A DNA stretch of 22,880 nucleotides from a virus, in the IMG/VR virus record IMGVR_UViG_3300002483_000071, positions 2,357 through 25,236 of that record. One strand, written 5' to 3'. The translations under genes were made by a program, and so were the position numbers. Below the pieces are notes generated by a model. It worked only from the letters and a program-made list of their open reading frames with translations, searched no databases and was not told the DNA's origin. Of this stretch, positions 1 to 6,800 are shown one piece after another (position 1 is the first letter of the stretch; each line of letters starts with the position of its first letter).

Positions 1-28
1 GTAAATAAAAATAAGGAGATGATTATAG

Positions 29-1564
29 ATGATAGATTGGAAGATGATGAGCCGACTGTTAGAATCCACAAAGGACAAAACACCAACTCAACAAGTAAAA
101 TTGATAGCAACAGAACTAGATAAGTTTGATACTTACAAGAGTGCAGTAATACAGTTATTGGCTAGGGAATATCCTAGTAATAATATTGGTTTAGCAAAGG
201 CTAAGTCTTGGCTAACTAAGATGTTTGATTGTTTTGACGATGAAATAGAAGTATTGTATGCAATAGATGGAGAACTAGGAGAAGCAGTATATTTACTAGA
301 CGCAGGAGCAGAAACTCAAAGAAATATAGGTATTCATTCTGTTCTTAGGGTTTTAGAGAATGCTTGTGGTTCTGTAAATGATGCTTCTTTTGTTGTAGTG
401 AAAGATATATTGTTAAACATGTCAGCACTAGAAAGAAAGTGGTTTGTTAGATATTGGTTGGGTTCACCAACAAACGGTATTGATAGTGGAGTTGTTAAGA
501 AAGTGTTAGCAAAATACTACGACAAGAAAATTAGTGAGGTTAAGAATCATTCTAACTTTAACAGTCTTAGTAATCTTTGCACATATTATGAAATGAAAGA
601 AGAACCACCATGTAATTTATCACATGGCTCTTTTGTAAAACCAATGTTAGCGAAAGAAGTTCCTATGGATAAATGGCCGGAGAATAAAGTTGTAGATTAC
701 AAATATGATGGCAACAGATACCAAATACACAAAGAAGGAGATAATATAATTATCTTTAATCGTAAAGGAAACATAGTTACTCCACAGTTTCAAGATGTTG
801 TAGAACGGGTTAGAGAATATCCGGTTGACCGTTGTATTCTTGATGGAGAAATATATCCAATTAAAGATGATGGTTCACCTGCTGAACATAAACTAATGGG
901 AACAAGAGTTCATTCTAAAGACCATGCAGAAGCAAGAGAGAAGGTTAAAGTCAAGTGGGTTATATTTGATTGTCTAAAATACAGGATAATAACTTTGACG
1001 GATATGCCTTATTCACATAGACTTACTATGATGAAAGAATTACCCGACCAAGCACATAGAATGGAAGAGGGCGGTGATGTTCTAGCATTCTATAATAGAG
1101 CGATTAACGATGGCTTTGAGGGCATTATTGTCAAAGACCCTACCTTACCTTATGAAGCAGGTAAAAGAAGCGCAGGGTGGGCTAAATACAAGCCTCCTCG
1201 CATTGAATTAGATGTGGTTATTACTACTGCTAAATACGGTGAAGGCTCAAGAGCAAATGTGTTTGGAACTTTCGGTATTTCTGTAAAGAGCGATAGTGGT
1301 TTCAAATCGGTAGGTTCTATTGGAACGGGTTTTAGTGATGCTGATTTAGTTTGGCTAACAAATGAACTAAGAAAGAATGTAGAAACTTACGATAAAGGAA
1401 CATATAACTTATTACCGAGAGTTGTTTTAGAAGTATCAGCAGACTTAGTTACTCAAGATGCAAAGGGCAACTATGGGTTAAGATTTCCTAGATGTAAAAG
1501 AATACGACATGATAAGTTTGTGGCTGATATTAATACAATAAAAGATGTGGAGGCTTTAGTATAA
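29..1564 (+). CDS. lig: ATP-dependent DNA ligase (archaeal/eukaryotic type)
   Basis: 511 residues, slightly shorter than typical archaeal ligases. It should seal nicks in duplex DNA through a lysyl-AMP intermediate, for example between Okazaki fragments. All nucleotidyltransferase motifs are visible in order: motif I KYDGNR at 225-230 with the adenylated Lys225, motif III DGE at 272-274, WVIFDC at about 310-315, motif IV EGIIVK at 364-369, and motif V WAKYKPP at 384-390. A C-terminal OB-fold carries the motif VI-like GLRFPRCKRIRHDK. The first 200 residues are helical and match the position of the archaeal ligase DNA-binding domain. The ATG at 29 has GGAG ten bases upstream. The stop overlaps the next ATG (TAATG). 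The gene opens the visible replication array. Confidence in function is very high. Confidence 0.97.
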   Translation: MIDWKMMSRLLESTKDKTPTQQVKLIATELDKFDTYKSAVIQLLAREYPSNNIGLAKAKSWLTKMFDCFDDEIEVLYAIDGELGEAVYLLDAGAETQRNIGIHSVLRVLENACGSVNDASFVVVKDILLNMSALERKWFVRYWLGSPTNGIDSGVVKKVLAKYYDKKISEVKNHSNFNSLSNLCTYYEMKEEPPCNLSHGSFVKPMLAKEVPMDKWPENKVVDYKYDGNRYQIHKEGDNIIIFNRKGNIVTPQFQDVVERVREYPVDRCILDGEIYPIKDDGSPAEHKLMGTRVHSKDHAEAREKVKVKWVIFDCLKYRIITLTDMPYSHRLTMMKELPDQAHRMEEGGDVLAFYNRAINDGFEGIIVKDPTLPYEAGKRSAGWAKYKPPRIELDVVITTAKYGEGSRANVFGTFGISVKSDSGFKSVGSIGTGFSDADLVWLTNELRKNVETYDKGTYNLLPRVVLEVSADLVTQDAKGNYGLRFPRCKRIRHDKFVADINTIKDVEALV

Positions 1565-1737
1565 TGTGCGCTAATTGTGGAGAAGAATCAGTAAAATATT
1601 TGGTTATGACACCAATAGGCCAAAGAGCCTTTTGTTGTGAAGAGTGCTATTGTCTTTATGTTGGTCTTCCTTATCATAGTGAAGGCTACTACGGCTTGAA
1701 TAGATACAATATTAATGATGTGGAGGATTTAGTTTGA
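1564..1737 (+). CDS. Small zinc-binding-type protein (57 aa)
   Basis: A 57-residue protein starting MCANCGEESVKY, with CxxC near the N-terminus and CCEEC at about 24-28. This looks like a compact treble-clef or zinc-ribbon site. The ATG overlaps the ligase stop by one base (TAATG), and the ligase 3' end supplies the GTGGAGG Shine-Dalgarno. Its own last residues, DVEDLV, repeat the ligase ending DVEALV, and the DNA is similar there too (GATGTGGAGGnnTTAGT), so the two gene ends are near copies. Function is unknown. It belongs to a set of small Cys-rich proteins scattered through this array. The reading frame, spacing and Cys pattern make it a convincing gene. Confidence 0.8.
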   Translation: MCANCGEESVKYLVMTPIGQRAFCCEECYCLYVGLPYHSEGYYGLNRYNINDVEDLV

Positions 1738-2177
1738 CAGAAGATTGGAATAAGTGGCTAAAAGATATGTTTGATGAAACAATTTATGAAACTGATGATT
1801 TGACTAGCCCTATGGAAGTTAAAGATTTGATAAATAAATATGGGAAAGCATCTATATTTACATATGCTCTTTATAGTGACATAACAGAGGGAGATATATT
1901 TGTTATAACTAAAGGACTATATGTTGCTTTACGATGTAATGATAGCATTGTTCTTCCAAAAGATTTTGAAAGAAACATGCTTATTATTGAAGCAAAAGAA
2001 GATAAGGAAAAGGCTTCTTTGTTTGGAAGGGTAGAAAACACAAACCTAAACATTGTTTTGGGCGGATGTTTTCAAGAACACTACGAGTATATTCAACATC
2101 TTGTTCTTGAAGGTTTACAGTATATGCAAGTAGAATGTGAGTTCATTGGATTCTTTGAGGTTGAGTCCAATGTATAG
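1734..2177 (+). CDS. Hypothetical protein (147 aa), TTG start
   Basis: A soluble, acidic 147-residue protein of mixed helix and strand with no family I recognise. It has no signal peptide, membrane segment or metal motif. The start is TTG at 1734: it overlaps the upstream stop as TTGA and has GGAGG (1722-1726) seven bases ahead, the geometry seen at other TTG starts in this window. The central part alternates short hydrophobic strands (GDIFVITKGLYVALRC, then NMLIIEAK), consistent with a small beta-rich fold. The 3' end overlaps the next gene by eight bases. Position between ligase and clamp-loader genes suggests an accessory replication role, but that is only context. Confidence 0.8.
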   Translation: MTEDWNKWLKDMFDETIYETDDLTSPMEVKDLINKYGKASIFTYALYSDITEGDIFVITKGLYVALRCNDSIVLPKDFERNMLIIEAKEDKEKASLFGRVENTNLNIVLGGCFQEHYEYIQHLVLEGLQYMQVECEFIGFFEVESNV

Positions 2178-2568
2178 TGAAGATATGCTAAAGGGTATAT
2201 TTCTTGCTAAGGCTAAAGGACACATAGGGCTAACTAAAAACAATGATATTTTGATAGGCTATCGAACTAAACTAACAATTAGCATTAGAGGCAGTCCTAA
2301 GTTCCTACAAGCAATACAAAGAACTCTTGTTCAATATGATATAGAGTCTAAGTTTAAACCTCAACAAAATAAAAGTAGACCAACACCGATATTAATTATA
2401 TCGGGAATAAAAAATATTGCGTTGGTAGTTCACAAGTTATTGGTGGATTTACCCGATGCTAACGACAGTCTTAGCGACTTTAAACGAGCAGTAAGAATAG
2501 TAGCCGAGGCAAGACACTTACAATTAGAAGGATTAGAAGAATTATTTAAATTAAAAGGGGTTATGTAA
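2170..2568 (+). CDS. Degenerate LAGLIDADG-like DNA-binding protein (132 aa)
   Basis: The shape resembles a single-motif LAGLIDADG homing endonuclease: an N-terminal helix LKGIFLAKAKGHIGL, a strand pair (TKLTISIRG), a helix (KFLQAIQRTLVQYDI), a strand with conserved-looking ISG, and a helix ending in LL. In true enzymes the first helix ends D-A-D/E-G. Here the equivalent stretch is K14-A-K16-G, so both acidic positions are lysine and cleavage activity is unlikely. ATG 2170 is preferred over the in-frame GTG at 2137: it has GAGG nine bases upstream and overlaps the upstream stop by eight bases. A domesticated DNA-binding role is inference. A chance resemblance of a small alpha/beta protein is the alternative. 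Confidence 0.55.
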   Translation: MYSEDMLKGIFLAKAKGHIGLTKNNDILIGYRTKLTISIRGSPKFLQAIQRTLVQYDIESKFKPQQNKSRPTPILIISGIKNIALVVHKLLVDLPDANDSLSDFKRAVRIVAEARHLQLEGLEELFKLKGVM

Positions 2569-3413
2569 TGGGATTAACAAATATGAATAGAAATAGACCA
2601 ATAATAATAACAGGAAAAACAGGAACAGGAAAAACAACAAAGGCAAAAGAGATACTTCCAGATGCTTTGGTTATATTTAGTGATGAATTAGAAATAGACT
2701 CAAATTCAATTAATGTTGAAAATGGACTTATTATCGAAGATATTCATTATAATAGTGATAAAGAACGCTTATTGAATATAATTAGACGGTATAGAGGTAA
2801 ACTAGTAATGACCTCGCTTAATGAAAAAGACATTCCAAAGGAAGTGAAGCCTCTTTGTCAAATAAAAAGGGCGGGGACTGAAAAGCACTTATTAAACTCA
2901 ATTAAAGAACTAGCACCTAGAAGCGAAGAACCCTTTTCATTACAGATGGACACCTTTAGTTTAGTGAATTACTTCTTGAAAGAAAGTGATAGAGAAGAAG
3001 TTTGTAGGGTTTTGAAGATTAACAAACCATCCGATACTCAAATATTGAATTGGCTTTGTGTAAATTCAAATCCGAATAAATTGTTATTCATTGATGGTAG
3101 AGTTAGAAGAAGATGGTCGCAAGATTACTTCTATGAAATGTTAGCATACGCTTATGATGGTAGGTTTTATGGTAGGTTGAATATGCCAACTAGAAAACAA
3201 TATTCTAAAGTTCCTTCTTTGTTAAGAAGGCTTGGTATTAAAAACGCTGATAAGAGAGTCTTTAAGCAATTAATACAAGATGAAAATTTTGTTAAATTTG
3301 CTAAAAGCAAACTAAATAATAGTGAGTGTCGCCTAATGAACTTAGGAGAAAAGCGGGTGCGTAAAGCAAAGCCCGTTAAGAAAAAACAGGTTAGTTTGGG
3401 TGACTACTTATGA
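2568..3413 (+). CDS. P-loop AAA+-like protein with C-terminal PIP box, candidate clamp-loader large subunit
   Basis: 281 residues. Walker A is GKTGTGKT at 16-23, a Walker B-like GLIIED lies at 53-58, and a sensor-1-like LVMTSLN at 79-85, all packed into a very short ATPase core. A helical middle follows, then a basic linker (RKAKPVKKK). The last eight residues, QVSLGDYL (274-281), match the PCNA-interacting consensus Q-x-x-hydrophobic-x-x-aromatic-hydrophobic. Archaeal RFC large subunits also carry a C-terminal basic stretch plus PIP box. The RFC small subunit gene is 0.8 kb downstream. The DEAD-box Asp is replaced (IIED), so ATPase activity cannot be assumed. The ATG overlaps the upstream TAA. 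The clamp-loader role is inference from architecture and neighbours; another PCNA-bound ATPase is possible. Confidence 0.6.
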   Translation: MGLTNMNRNRPIIITGKTGTGKTTKAKEILPDALVIFSDELEIDSNSINVENGLIIEDIHYNSDKERLLNIIRRYRGKLVMTSLNEKDIPKEVKPLCQIKRAGTEKHLLNSIKELAPRSEEPFSLQMDTFSLVNYFLKESDREEVCRVLKINKPSDTQILNWLCVNSNPNKLLFIDGRVRRRWSQDYFYEMLAYAYDGRFYGRLNMPTRKQYSKVPSLLRRLGIKNADKRVFKQLIQDENFVKFAKSKLNNSECRLMNLGEKRVRKAKPVKKKQVSLGDYL

Positions 3414-3709
3414 AGATTAGAAAGGGAAAAAAGAGAGTAGTCATGCGACTGATAAATATAGTCGGTAGTAATGAATTAACTACTAGAGAAATATACAATA
3501 GGATGGTAGAACATCCTTCTAAAAACAGTATGAAAAGAAATGGTGGAGATTTAACAATCCACCAACTAAGTAATATTCTCTCATCTTATTTCGATAAGGT
3601 GGGTTTTAGTAAAAAAGATAATAATATAATATGGAAAAATAGAGATGAGAATTATGGGAAGAAAAGGAAACAAAATGATAATAAAGAAAATAAAAATGAT
3701 GTTAGATGA
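3410..3709 (+). CDS. Winged-helix-like small protein, copy 1 (99 aa)
   Basis: A basic 99-residue protein with a core reading LTTREIY ... LTIHQLSNILSSYF ... IIWKNR. The spacing (helix, helix, recognition-type helix, then a beta wing ending in W-K-N) looks like a winged helix. The next gene shares the plan (MTTGQIY ... ITINQLSSVLGRRF ... VAWKNK), so the two are tandem paralogues. The C-terminal tail is Lys/Asn-rich (KKRKQNDNKENKNDVR) and overlaps the next gene. The ATG at 3410 overlaps the upstream stop as ATGA. DNA binding, for instance as a small regulator or replication accessory factor, is inference. Confidence 0.7.
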   Translation: MKIRKGKKRVVMRLINIVGSNELTTREIYNRMVEHPSKNSMKRNGGDLTIHQLSNILSSYFDKVGFSKKDNNIIWKNRDENYGKKRKQNDNKENKNDVR

Positions 3710-3905
3710 AACACCAAATATGACAACAGGCCAAATATACGATTTATTACACAATACAAAAAGTGTAAATACGGCGGGAAGGAAAAAATTTCCTGCTTGG
3801 GGAATAACAATTAATCAGTTATCTTCTGTATTGGGTCGTAGGTTTGAGAAGGCATATTTTGATGAAAAAGTAAGACAGGTTGCTTGGAAGAATAAGGAGG
3901 AATAA
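3654..3905 (+). CDS. Winged-helix-like small protein, copy 2 (83 aa)
   Basis: Tandem paralogue of the preceding gene, with matching blocks MTTGQIYDLL, ITINQLSSVLGRRFEK and VRQVAWKNK. Aligning the pair places the N-terminus at MGRKGNKMIIKKIK, so ATG 3654 is given; ATG 3645 (three residues longer) is also open. The upstream AGATGAG is only a weak Shine-Dalgarno match, and translation is probably coupled to the overlapping upstream gene. The divergent linker between the helices (NTAGRKKFPAWG here, NSMKRNGGD in copy 1) shows that the duplication is not recent. A winged-helix DNA-binding role is inferred. Confidence 0.7.
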   Translation: MGRKGNKMIIKKIKMMLDETPNMTTGQIYDLLHNTKSVNTAGRKKFPAWGITINQLSSVLGRRFEKAYFDEKVRQVAWKNKEE

Positions 3906-3907
3906 AA

Positions 3908-4030
3908 ATGAAGAAAAAAGAATTAATGAAAAGATTACAAGAAATAATGGACTTGTACGAACTAAAGAAAGAACCGGAAAGTTCATTCAACAGACTTGTT
4001 GACTTATATCTTGATTTGGAGGGTGAATAA
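3908..4030 (+). CDS. Small helical protein (40 aa)
   Basis: A 40-residue open frame, MKKKELMKRLQEIMDLYELK followed by an acidic C-terminal helix ending DLEGE. It has a strong GGAGG Shine-Dalgarno within GGAGGAATAAAAATG, a start context repeated elsewhere in the array, and its stop directly abuts the next ATG. No Cys, membrane or catalytic motif is visible. The tight fit between neighbours and the good ribosome site support a real gene. Function is unknown. Confidence 0.65.
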   Translation: MKKKELMKRLQEIMDLYELKKEPESSFNRLVDLYLDLEGE

Positions 4031-4243
4031 ATGAAAGCATCGGAAAGGATAAAAGAAATAGAAGACAAATTAAGAGACTATAAAGAATTGCTAGAGGCAC
4101 TAGAAGATATAGAAATGATTTACGATAACTTAGATTGGGTTGATATTTACAAACCCCATCATATAGATATGGAATTGTCTCAAGCAGTCTTTGATGTTAC
4201 AAATAAGATAGAAGAAATAGAATCTAAGTTGGAGAGGATATAA
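4031..4243 (+). CDS. Small coiled-coil protein (70 aa)
   Basis: 70 residues, almost wholly helical and highly charged. An N-terminal heptad-like run (ERIKEIEDKLRDYKELLEAL) and a C-terminal one (VTNKIEEIESKLERI) flank a short WVDIYKPHH loop, so it may fold as an antiparallel coiled-coil hairpin. It starts immediately after the upstream stop and its own TAA overlaps the RFC start (TAATG). The Shine-Dalgarno GGAGGGTGA lies in the previous gene. It is co-translated with RFC-S, so it could be a small clamp-loader or RFC partner, but nothing in the sequence proves that. Confidence 0.7.
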   Translation: MKASERIKEIEDKLRDYKELLEALEDIEMIYDNLDWVDIYKPHHIDMELSQAVFDVTNKIEEIESKLERI

Positions 4244-5154
4244 TGTTATGGACAGAAAAATACAGACCAAGTAAATTAAGTGATATTGTAGGACAAGAAC
4301 ATTTTGTATTAGATGCTGAACAATGGGTATTAGAAAAGAATATGCCTAATGTTCTTGCTTACGGTGTTGCCGGAACAGGTAAAACCGGAGCAGGTATAGC
4401 ATTAGCAAAGGATATGTTGGGAGAAGCATTCAAAGATAACTTCTTTGAAGTAAATGCTTCCGATGATAGAAGGTTAGAAAATGTAAGAACTACAATTAAA
4501 CAAGTAGCACAAAGCGGAACTATTGGTGAAGCCCCATTTAGAATAATGTTATTAGATGAAATGGATGGTATGACTAACGACGCTCAAAATGCGCTAAAGC
4601 GTATCATGGAAAGATATGCTAGTAATATAAGATTCATCATTACTTGTAATGATAGGTCAAGGATTATCTTTCCATTACAAAGCAGGTGTGCAAATTACAG
4701 ATTCAATCCATTAAAAAATGAATTAGTGCTTGAAGTAATTACTAAGATTCTTGATAAAGAAGGCGTAAGTGGATTCGATGAAACCGAATTGGCTCGCTTT
4801 ATATATCAATTAGATGGAGATTTACGCAGGGCAATTACAGAAATACAGGCTGCCAATGCCTCAAACTTCACACTAAGAAAACAAATACAAAACTCGTTGA
4901 AAGAGTTTGATGGAATACTAAATTTAATACTTAATAAAAAACCTAATGAAACATTAGATAAATTACACGATATATTGTATGGAGGAAGAAGTGTGAAAGA
5001 AATATGTTTAGCACTTCATAATTCTGTTTTAGAAGCAGAAGGTTTAGAGTCCAAAGAGAAGTTTAAACTTCTTAGGATAATAGGGGAAGCAGAATACCGT
5101 TCTACTACCATGACCCCTAAAGTAATAATTTCATGGATGGTAGGACAACTTTAA
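4243..5154 (+). CDS. rfcS: Replication factor C small subunit (clamp loader ATPase)
   Basis: 303 residues, close to archaeal RFC-S (about 320). Signature blocks appear in order: N-terminal WTEKYRPSKLSDIVGQ (RFC box II), Walker A GVAGTGKT at 41-48, NASDDRR at 71-77, Walker B LLDEMDG at 103-109, sensor 1 ITCND at 133-137, and the trans-acting arginine-finger SRC at 147-149. A sensor-2-like LRRAITEIQ and the helical collar domain follow. It should hydrolyse ATP while opening and loading the PCNA-like clamp encoded at 7548-8321. No intein is present, although archaeal RFC genes often carry one. The ATG overlaps the upstream TAA. Its large-subunit partner is probably the PIP-box protein at 2568-3413. 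Confidence 0.97.
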   Translation: MLWTEKYRPSKLSDIVGQEHFVLDAEQWVLEKNMPNVLAYGVAGTGKTGAGIALAKDMLGEAFKDNFFEVNASDDRRLENVRTTIKQVAQSGTIGEAPFRIMLLDEMDGMTNDAQNALKRIMERYASNIRFIITCNDRSRIIFPLQSRCANYRFNPLKNELVLEVITKILDKEGVSGFDETELARFIYQLDGDLRRAITEIQAANASNFTLRKQIQNSLKEFDGILNLILNKKPNETLDKLHDILYGGRSVKEICLALHNSVLEAEGLESKEKFKLLRIIGEAEYRSTTMTPKVIISWMVGQL

Positions 5155-5166
5155 GGAGGAAAAAAT

Positions 5167-6396
5167 ATGAAAGAAATAGATGAAAAAATAATGAAAGAAA
5201 TAGAAATAGGAGCAGGGCATATGGGTATCACCGCCGATGAAGCGGAAACAAAATACCGTTCTATATGTGAAGAGAACAACACCGATGTAAACGATGTTGT
5301 ATCTCAATCACTATTTAGAAACTATGTGCGTGGTAATATGAAACCAAAGAAAGCAAATACCAATAGTGGTTCTAACAGTTTAGTTAAGAGCGCATTCGGT
5401 TTCTTTGTAAGCCTAGAAGCCCCAAGAGATATGATGAGTTGGAGTAGAAACAAAGCAAGAGAAGAATATCTAAGAGATGGTGAAAAAGCACTATCCGAAG
5501 GTATTGTTGCGGTTGCTACTGATAATGGAGATGAAACATATAATCTTGAAAGATACTATAAAGGTGACTATCAAGAAACTATGGTAAAGAAACTACCCGA
5601 TGGTGCGGAAGAATTGGAAGATGGAACTATTATTATTCCATTAGACAGTATGCCTAATTATACAAGCGGTGCTGAAAATAGAAGATATGGTAAGCCTTTA
5701 CCTAAGAATGAATTTAGAAGAAATGGTATTTTCTTTGGTAGCATTGACGGTGGAGATATGAAGTCTTACTACTTCTCTTATAAGAATCAAGGTGGAATAG
5801 ATTTTGCACCCGAAACTTTTGATTGGGTTCACTTCAAGGCTATTCCTAGTGATGATGGAACAAACTTGTATGGTATGACTATGGCGACTAAAGACAGTCT
5901 AATTAGAAATGTTGATTTAAACCCCGATAATAGCGATTACAGGGATATGAGTTCTTTTGACTTTGCATCTTGTTTGTATGAAAACTATCCTAAGAACGGA
6001 ACACCGCTTGTTGATTTGGATAGACTACATACTAATTTACAAATGGAAGCAACAAAAGAAAGATTCGCTATTGTTGAAGGAACGGTTGTTAATCAAAGAA
6101 TGACACCGACTGCTAACGGTAATAGAATCTTATCCATTACTGATAAAGCATCCGATATGGAATTGACAGAAGACGATGGAGATTTAGCAACTACTTGTTG
6201 GATTCCCGAACACATCAACATTAACTTTGGTATCGGTTCAACCGTCATTGTTGTCGGTAGAACTTCCCAAAGAATTATCGACGGGGAAGCCGAACCAATT
6301 ACAATTAATACTAGTGGTTTGTTAGTTCAAGAGGCATTTGGTAATCCGGTTGCCGAAGAACAGGGCGTAGAGGATGAAGACATTGTTTGGTTTTGA
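5167..6396 (+). CDS. RPA/SSB-like single-stranded DNA-binding protein
   Basis: 409 residues with a strong GGAGG Shine-Dalgarno. The most recognisable part is a C-terminal OB-fold-like segment at about 298-388 (RFAIVEGTVVNQR ... RILSITDKASD ... STVIVVGRTSQR). It is followed by an acidic tail ending EDEDIVWF. A negatively charged tail closed by a terminal Phe is the protein-docking signature of bacterial SSB and some phage ssDNA-binding proteins. The N-terminal 60 residues are helical; the middle is Asn/Asp/Tyr-rich and may hold a second beta domain. Position beside RFC, and before the recombinase, clamp and polymerase, fits an SSB. The family is inferred from fold pattern and tail, not from a clear sequence signature. 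Confidence 0.6.
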   Translation: MKEIDEKIMKEIEIGAGHMGITADEAETKYRSICEENNTDVNDVVSQSLFRNYVRGNMKPKKANTNSGSNSLVKSAFGFFVSLEAPRDMMSWSRNKAREEYLRDGEKALSEGIVAVATDNGDETYNLERYYKGDYQETMVKKLPDGAEELEDGTIIIPLDSMPNYTSGAENRRYGKPLPKNEFRRNGIFFGSIDGGDMKSYYFSYKNQGGIDFAPETFDWVHFKAIPSDDGTNLYGMTMATKDSLIRNVDLNPDNSDYRDMSSFDFASCLYENYPKNGTPLVDLDRLHTNLQMEATKERFAIVEGTVVNQRMTPTANGNRILSITDKASDMELTEDDGDLATTCWIPEHININFGIGSTVIVVGRTSQRIIDGEAEPITINTSGLLVQEAFGNPVAEEQGVEDEDIVWF

Positions 6397-6408
6397 TTAG
6401 ATTCCAAG

Positions 6409-6518
6409 GGGGGTTTGTTGTTGCTCCATCAATAATACAACAAACCCCTAGCAGCCCAAGTGTAAGTGTGAACTTGAGGAAGAAATTGACGCTCGGATAG
6501 GTGCGAAGCCTATTTTTT
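6409..6518 (+). ncRNA. Candidate structured RNA: three hairpins ending in a T-tract
   Basis: This is the only sizeable non-coding gap in the plus-strand array. Stem 1 is perfect: GGGGTTTGTTGT (6410-6421) pairs with ACAACAAACCCC (6437-6448) around a 15-base loop, with an extra G-T pair outside. Stem 2 is CAAGT (6457-6461) with ACTTG (6472-6476). Stem 3 is ATAGGT (6497-6502) with GCCTAT (6508-6513), followed directly by six T. No open frame of note lies inside. It could be a processed 3' UTR of the SSB mRNA, a terminator region or a small viral RNA. The stems are seen directly; the RNA role is inference. Confidence 0.5.
6497..6518 (+). terminator. Hairpin plus T6, probable transcription terminator
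   Basis: Six-base stem ATAGGT/GCCTAT (one G-T pair) with loop GCGAA, running into TTTTTT at 6513-6518. Archaeal transcription stops at T-rich stretches, with or without a hairpin. The next gene's Shine-Dalgarno begins immediately after, so transcription of the downstream half would need read-through or a promoter I cannot identify. Confidence 0.45.
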
Positions 6519-6530
6519 AGAGGAATAAAA

Positions 6531-6800
6531 ATGTATAGAAAAGGAATTATTGAGGAAAGATTCCTTCTAAAAAATGAAAGTTATATTATTGATTTAAATA
6601 GTGTAGACTTTATTACTTGGAAGGAAAATGAAAACAAAAAAGATAGTTATTGGATTAAACTTCATGTTGGGACTAAGGAGACAAGATATGTTTGTGAAGG
6701 CAAAAATGAATTGTGTCGCATATTAAACGCATGGGGATTATTGAAAGAAACAGAATTATTATTAGATAAAAATGAGATAGGTGAAAATTATGAGTTTTAG
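6531..6800 (+). CDS. Hypothetical protein (89 aa)
   Basis: 89 residues. The longer in-frame start at 6501 would lie inside the terminator hairpin, so ATG 6531 is chosen; it has GAGG within GAGGAATAAAAATG. The protein looks like a small beta-rich domain: SYIIDLNSVDFITWKE, SYWIKLHVG and TRYVCEGKNEL suggest a PH-like or antiparallel sheet, followed by a C-terminal helix. There is no recognisable catalytic motif. The stop overlaps the start of the Sak4-like ATPase. Function is unknown. Confidence 0.75.
   Translation: MYRKGIIEERFLLKNESYIIDLNSVDFITWKENENKKDSYWIKLHVGTKETRYVCEGKNELCRILNAWGLLKETELLLDKNEIGENYEF

Noticed and set aside
1-28. Promoter upstream of the ligase gene
   Set aside because: Only 28 bases are available; GGAG is visible but no TATA/BRE-type element can be judged.
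2137-2169. GTG start of the LAGLIDADG-like gene
   Set aside because: No ribosome site upstream, while ATG 2170 has GAGG at good spacing and a short overlap.
3811-4068. 85-residue minus-strand frame
   Set aside because: Overlaps three plus-strand genes with good start signals; no independent support.
6491-6520. T-arm-like hairpin (ATAGG, loop TGCGAAG, CCTAT) suggesting a tRNA
   Set aside because: No acceptor stem, anticodon arm or CCA-type end can be fitted around it; the T6 after the stem marks it as a terminator instead.
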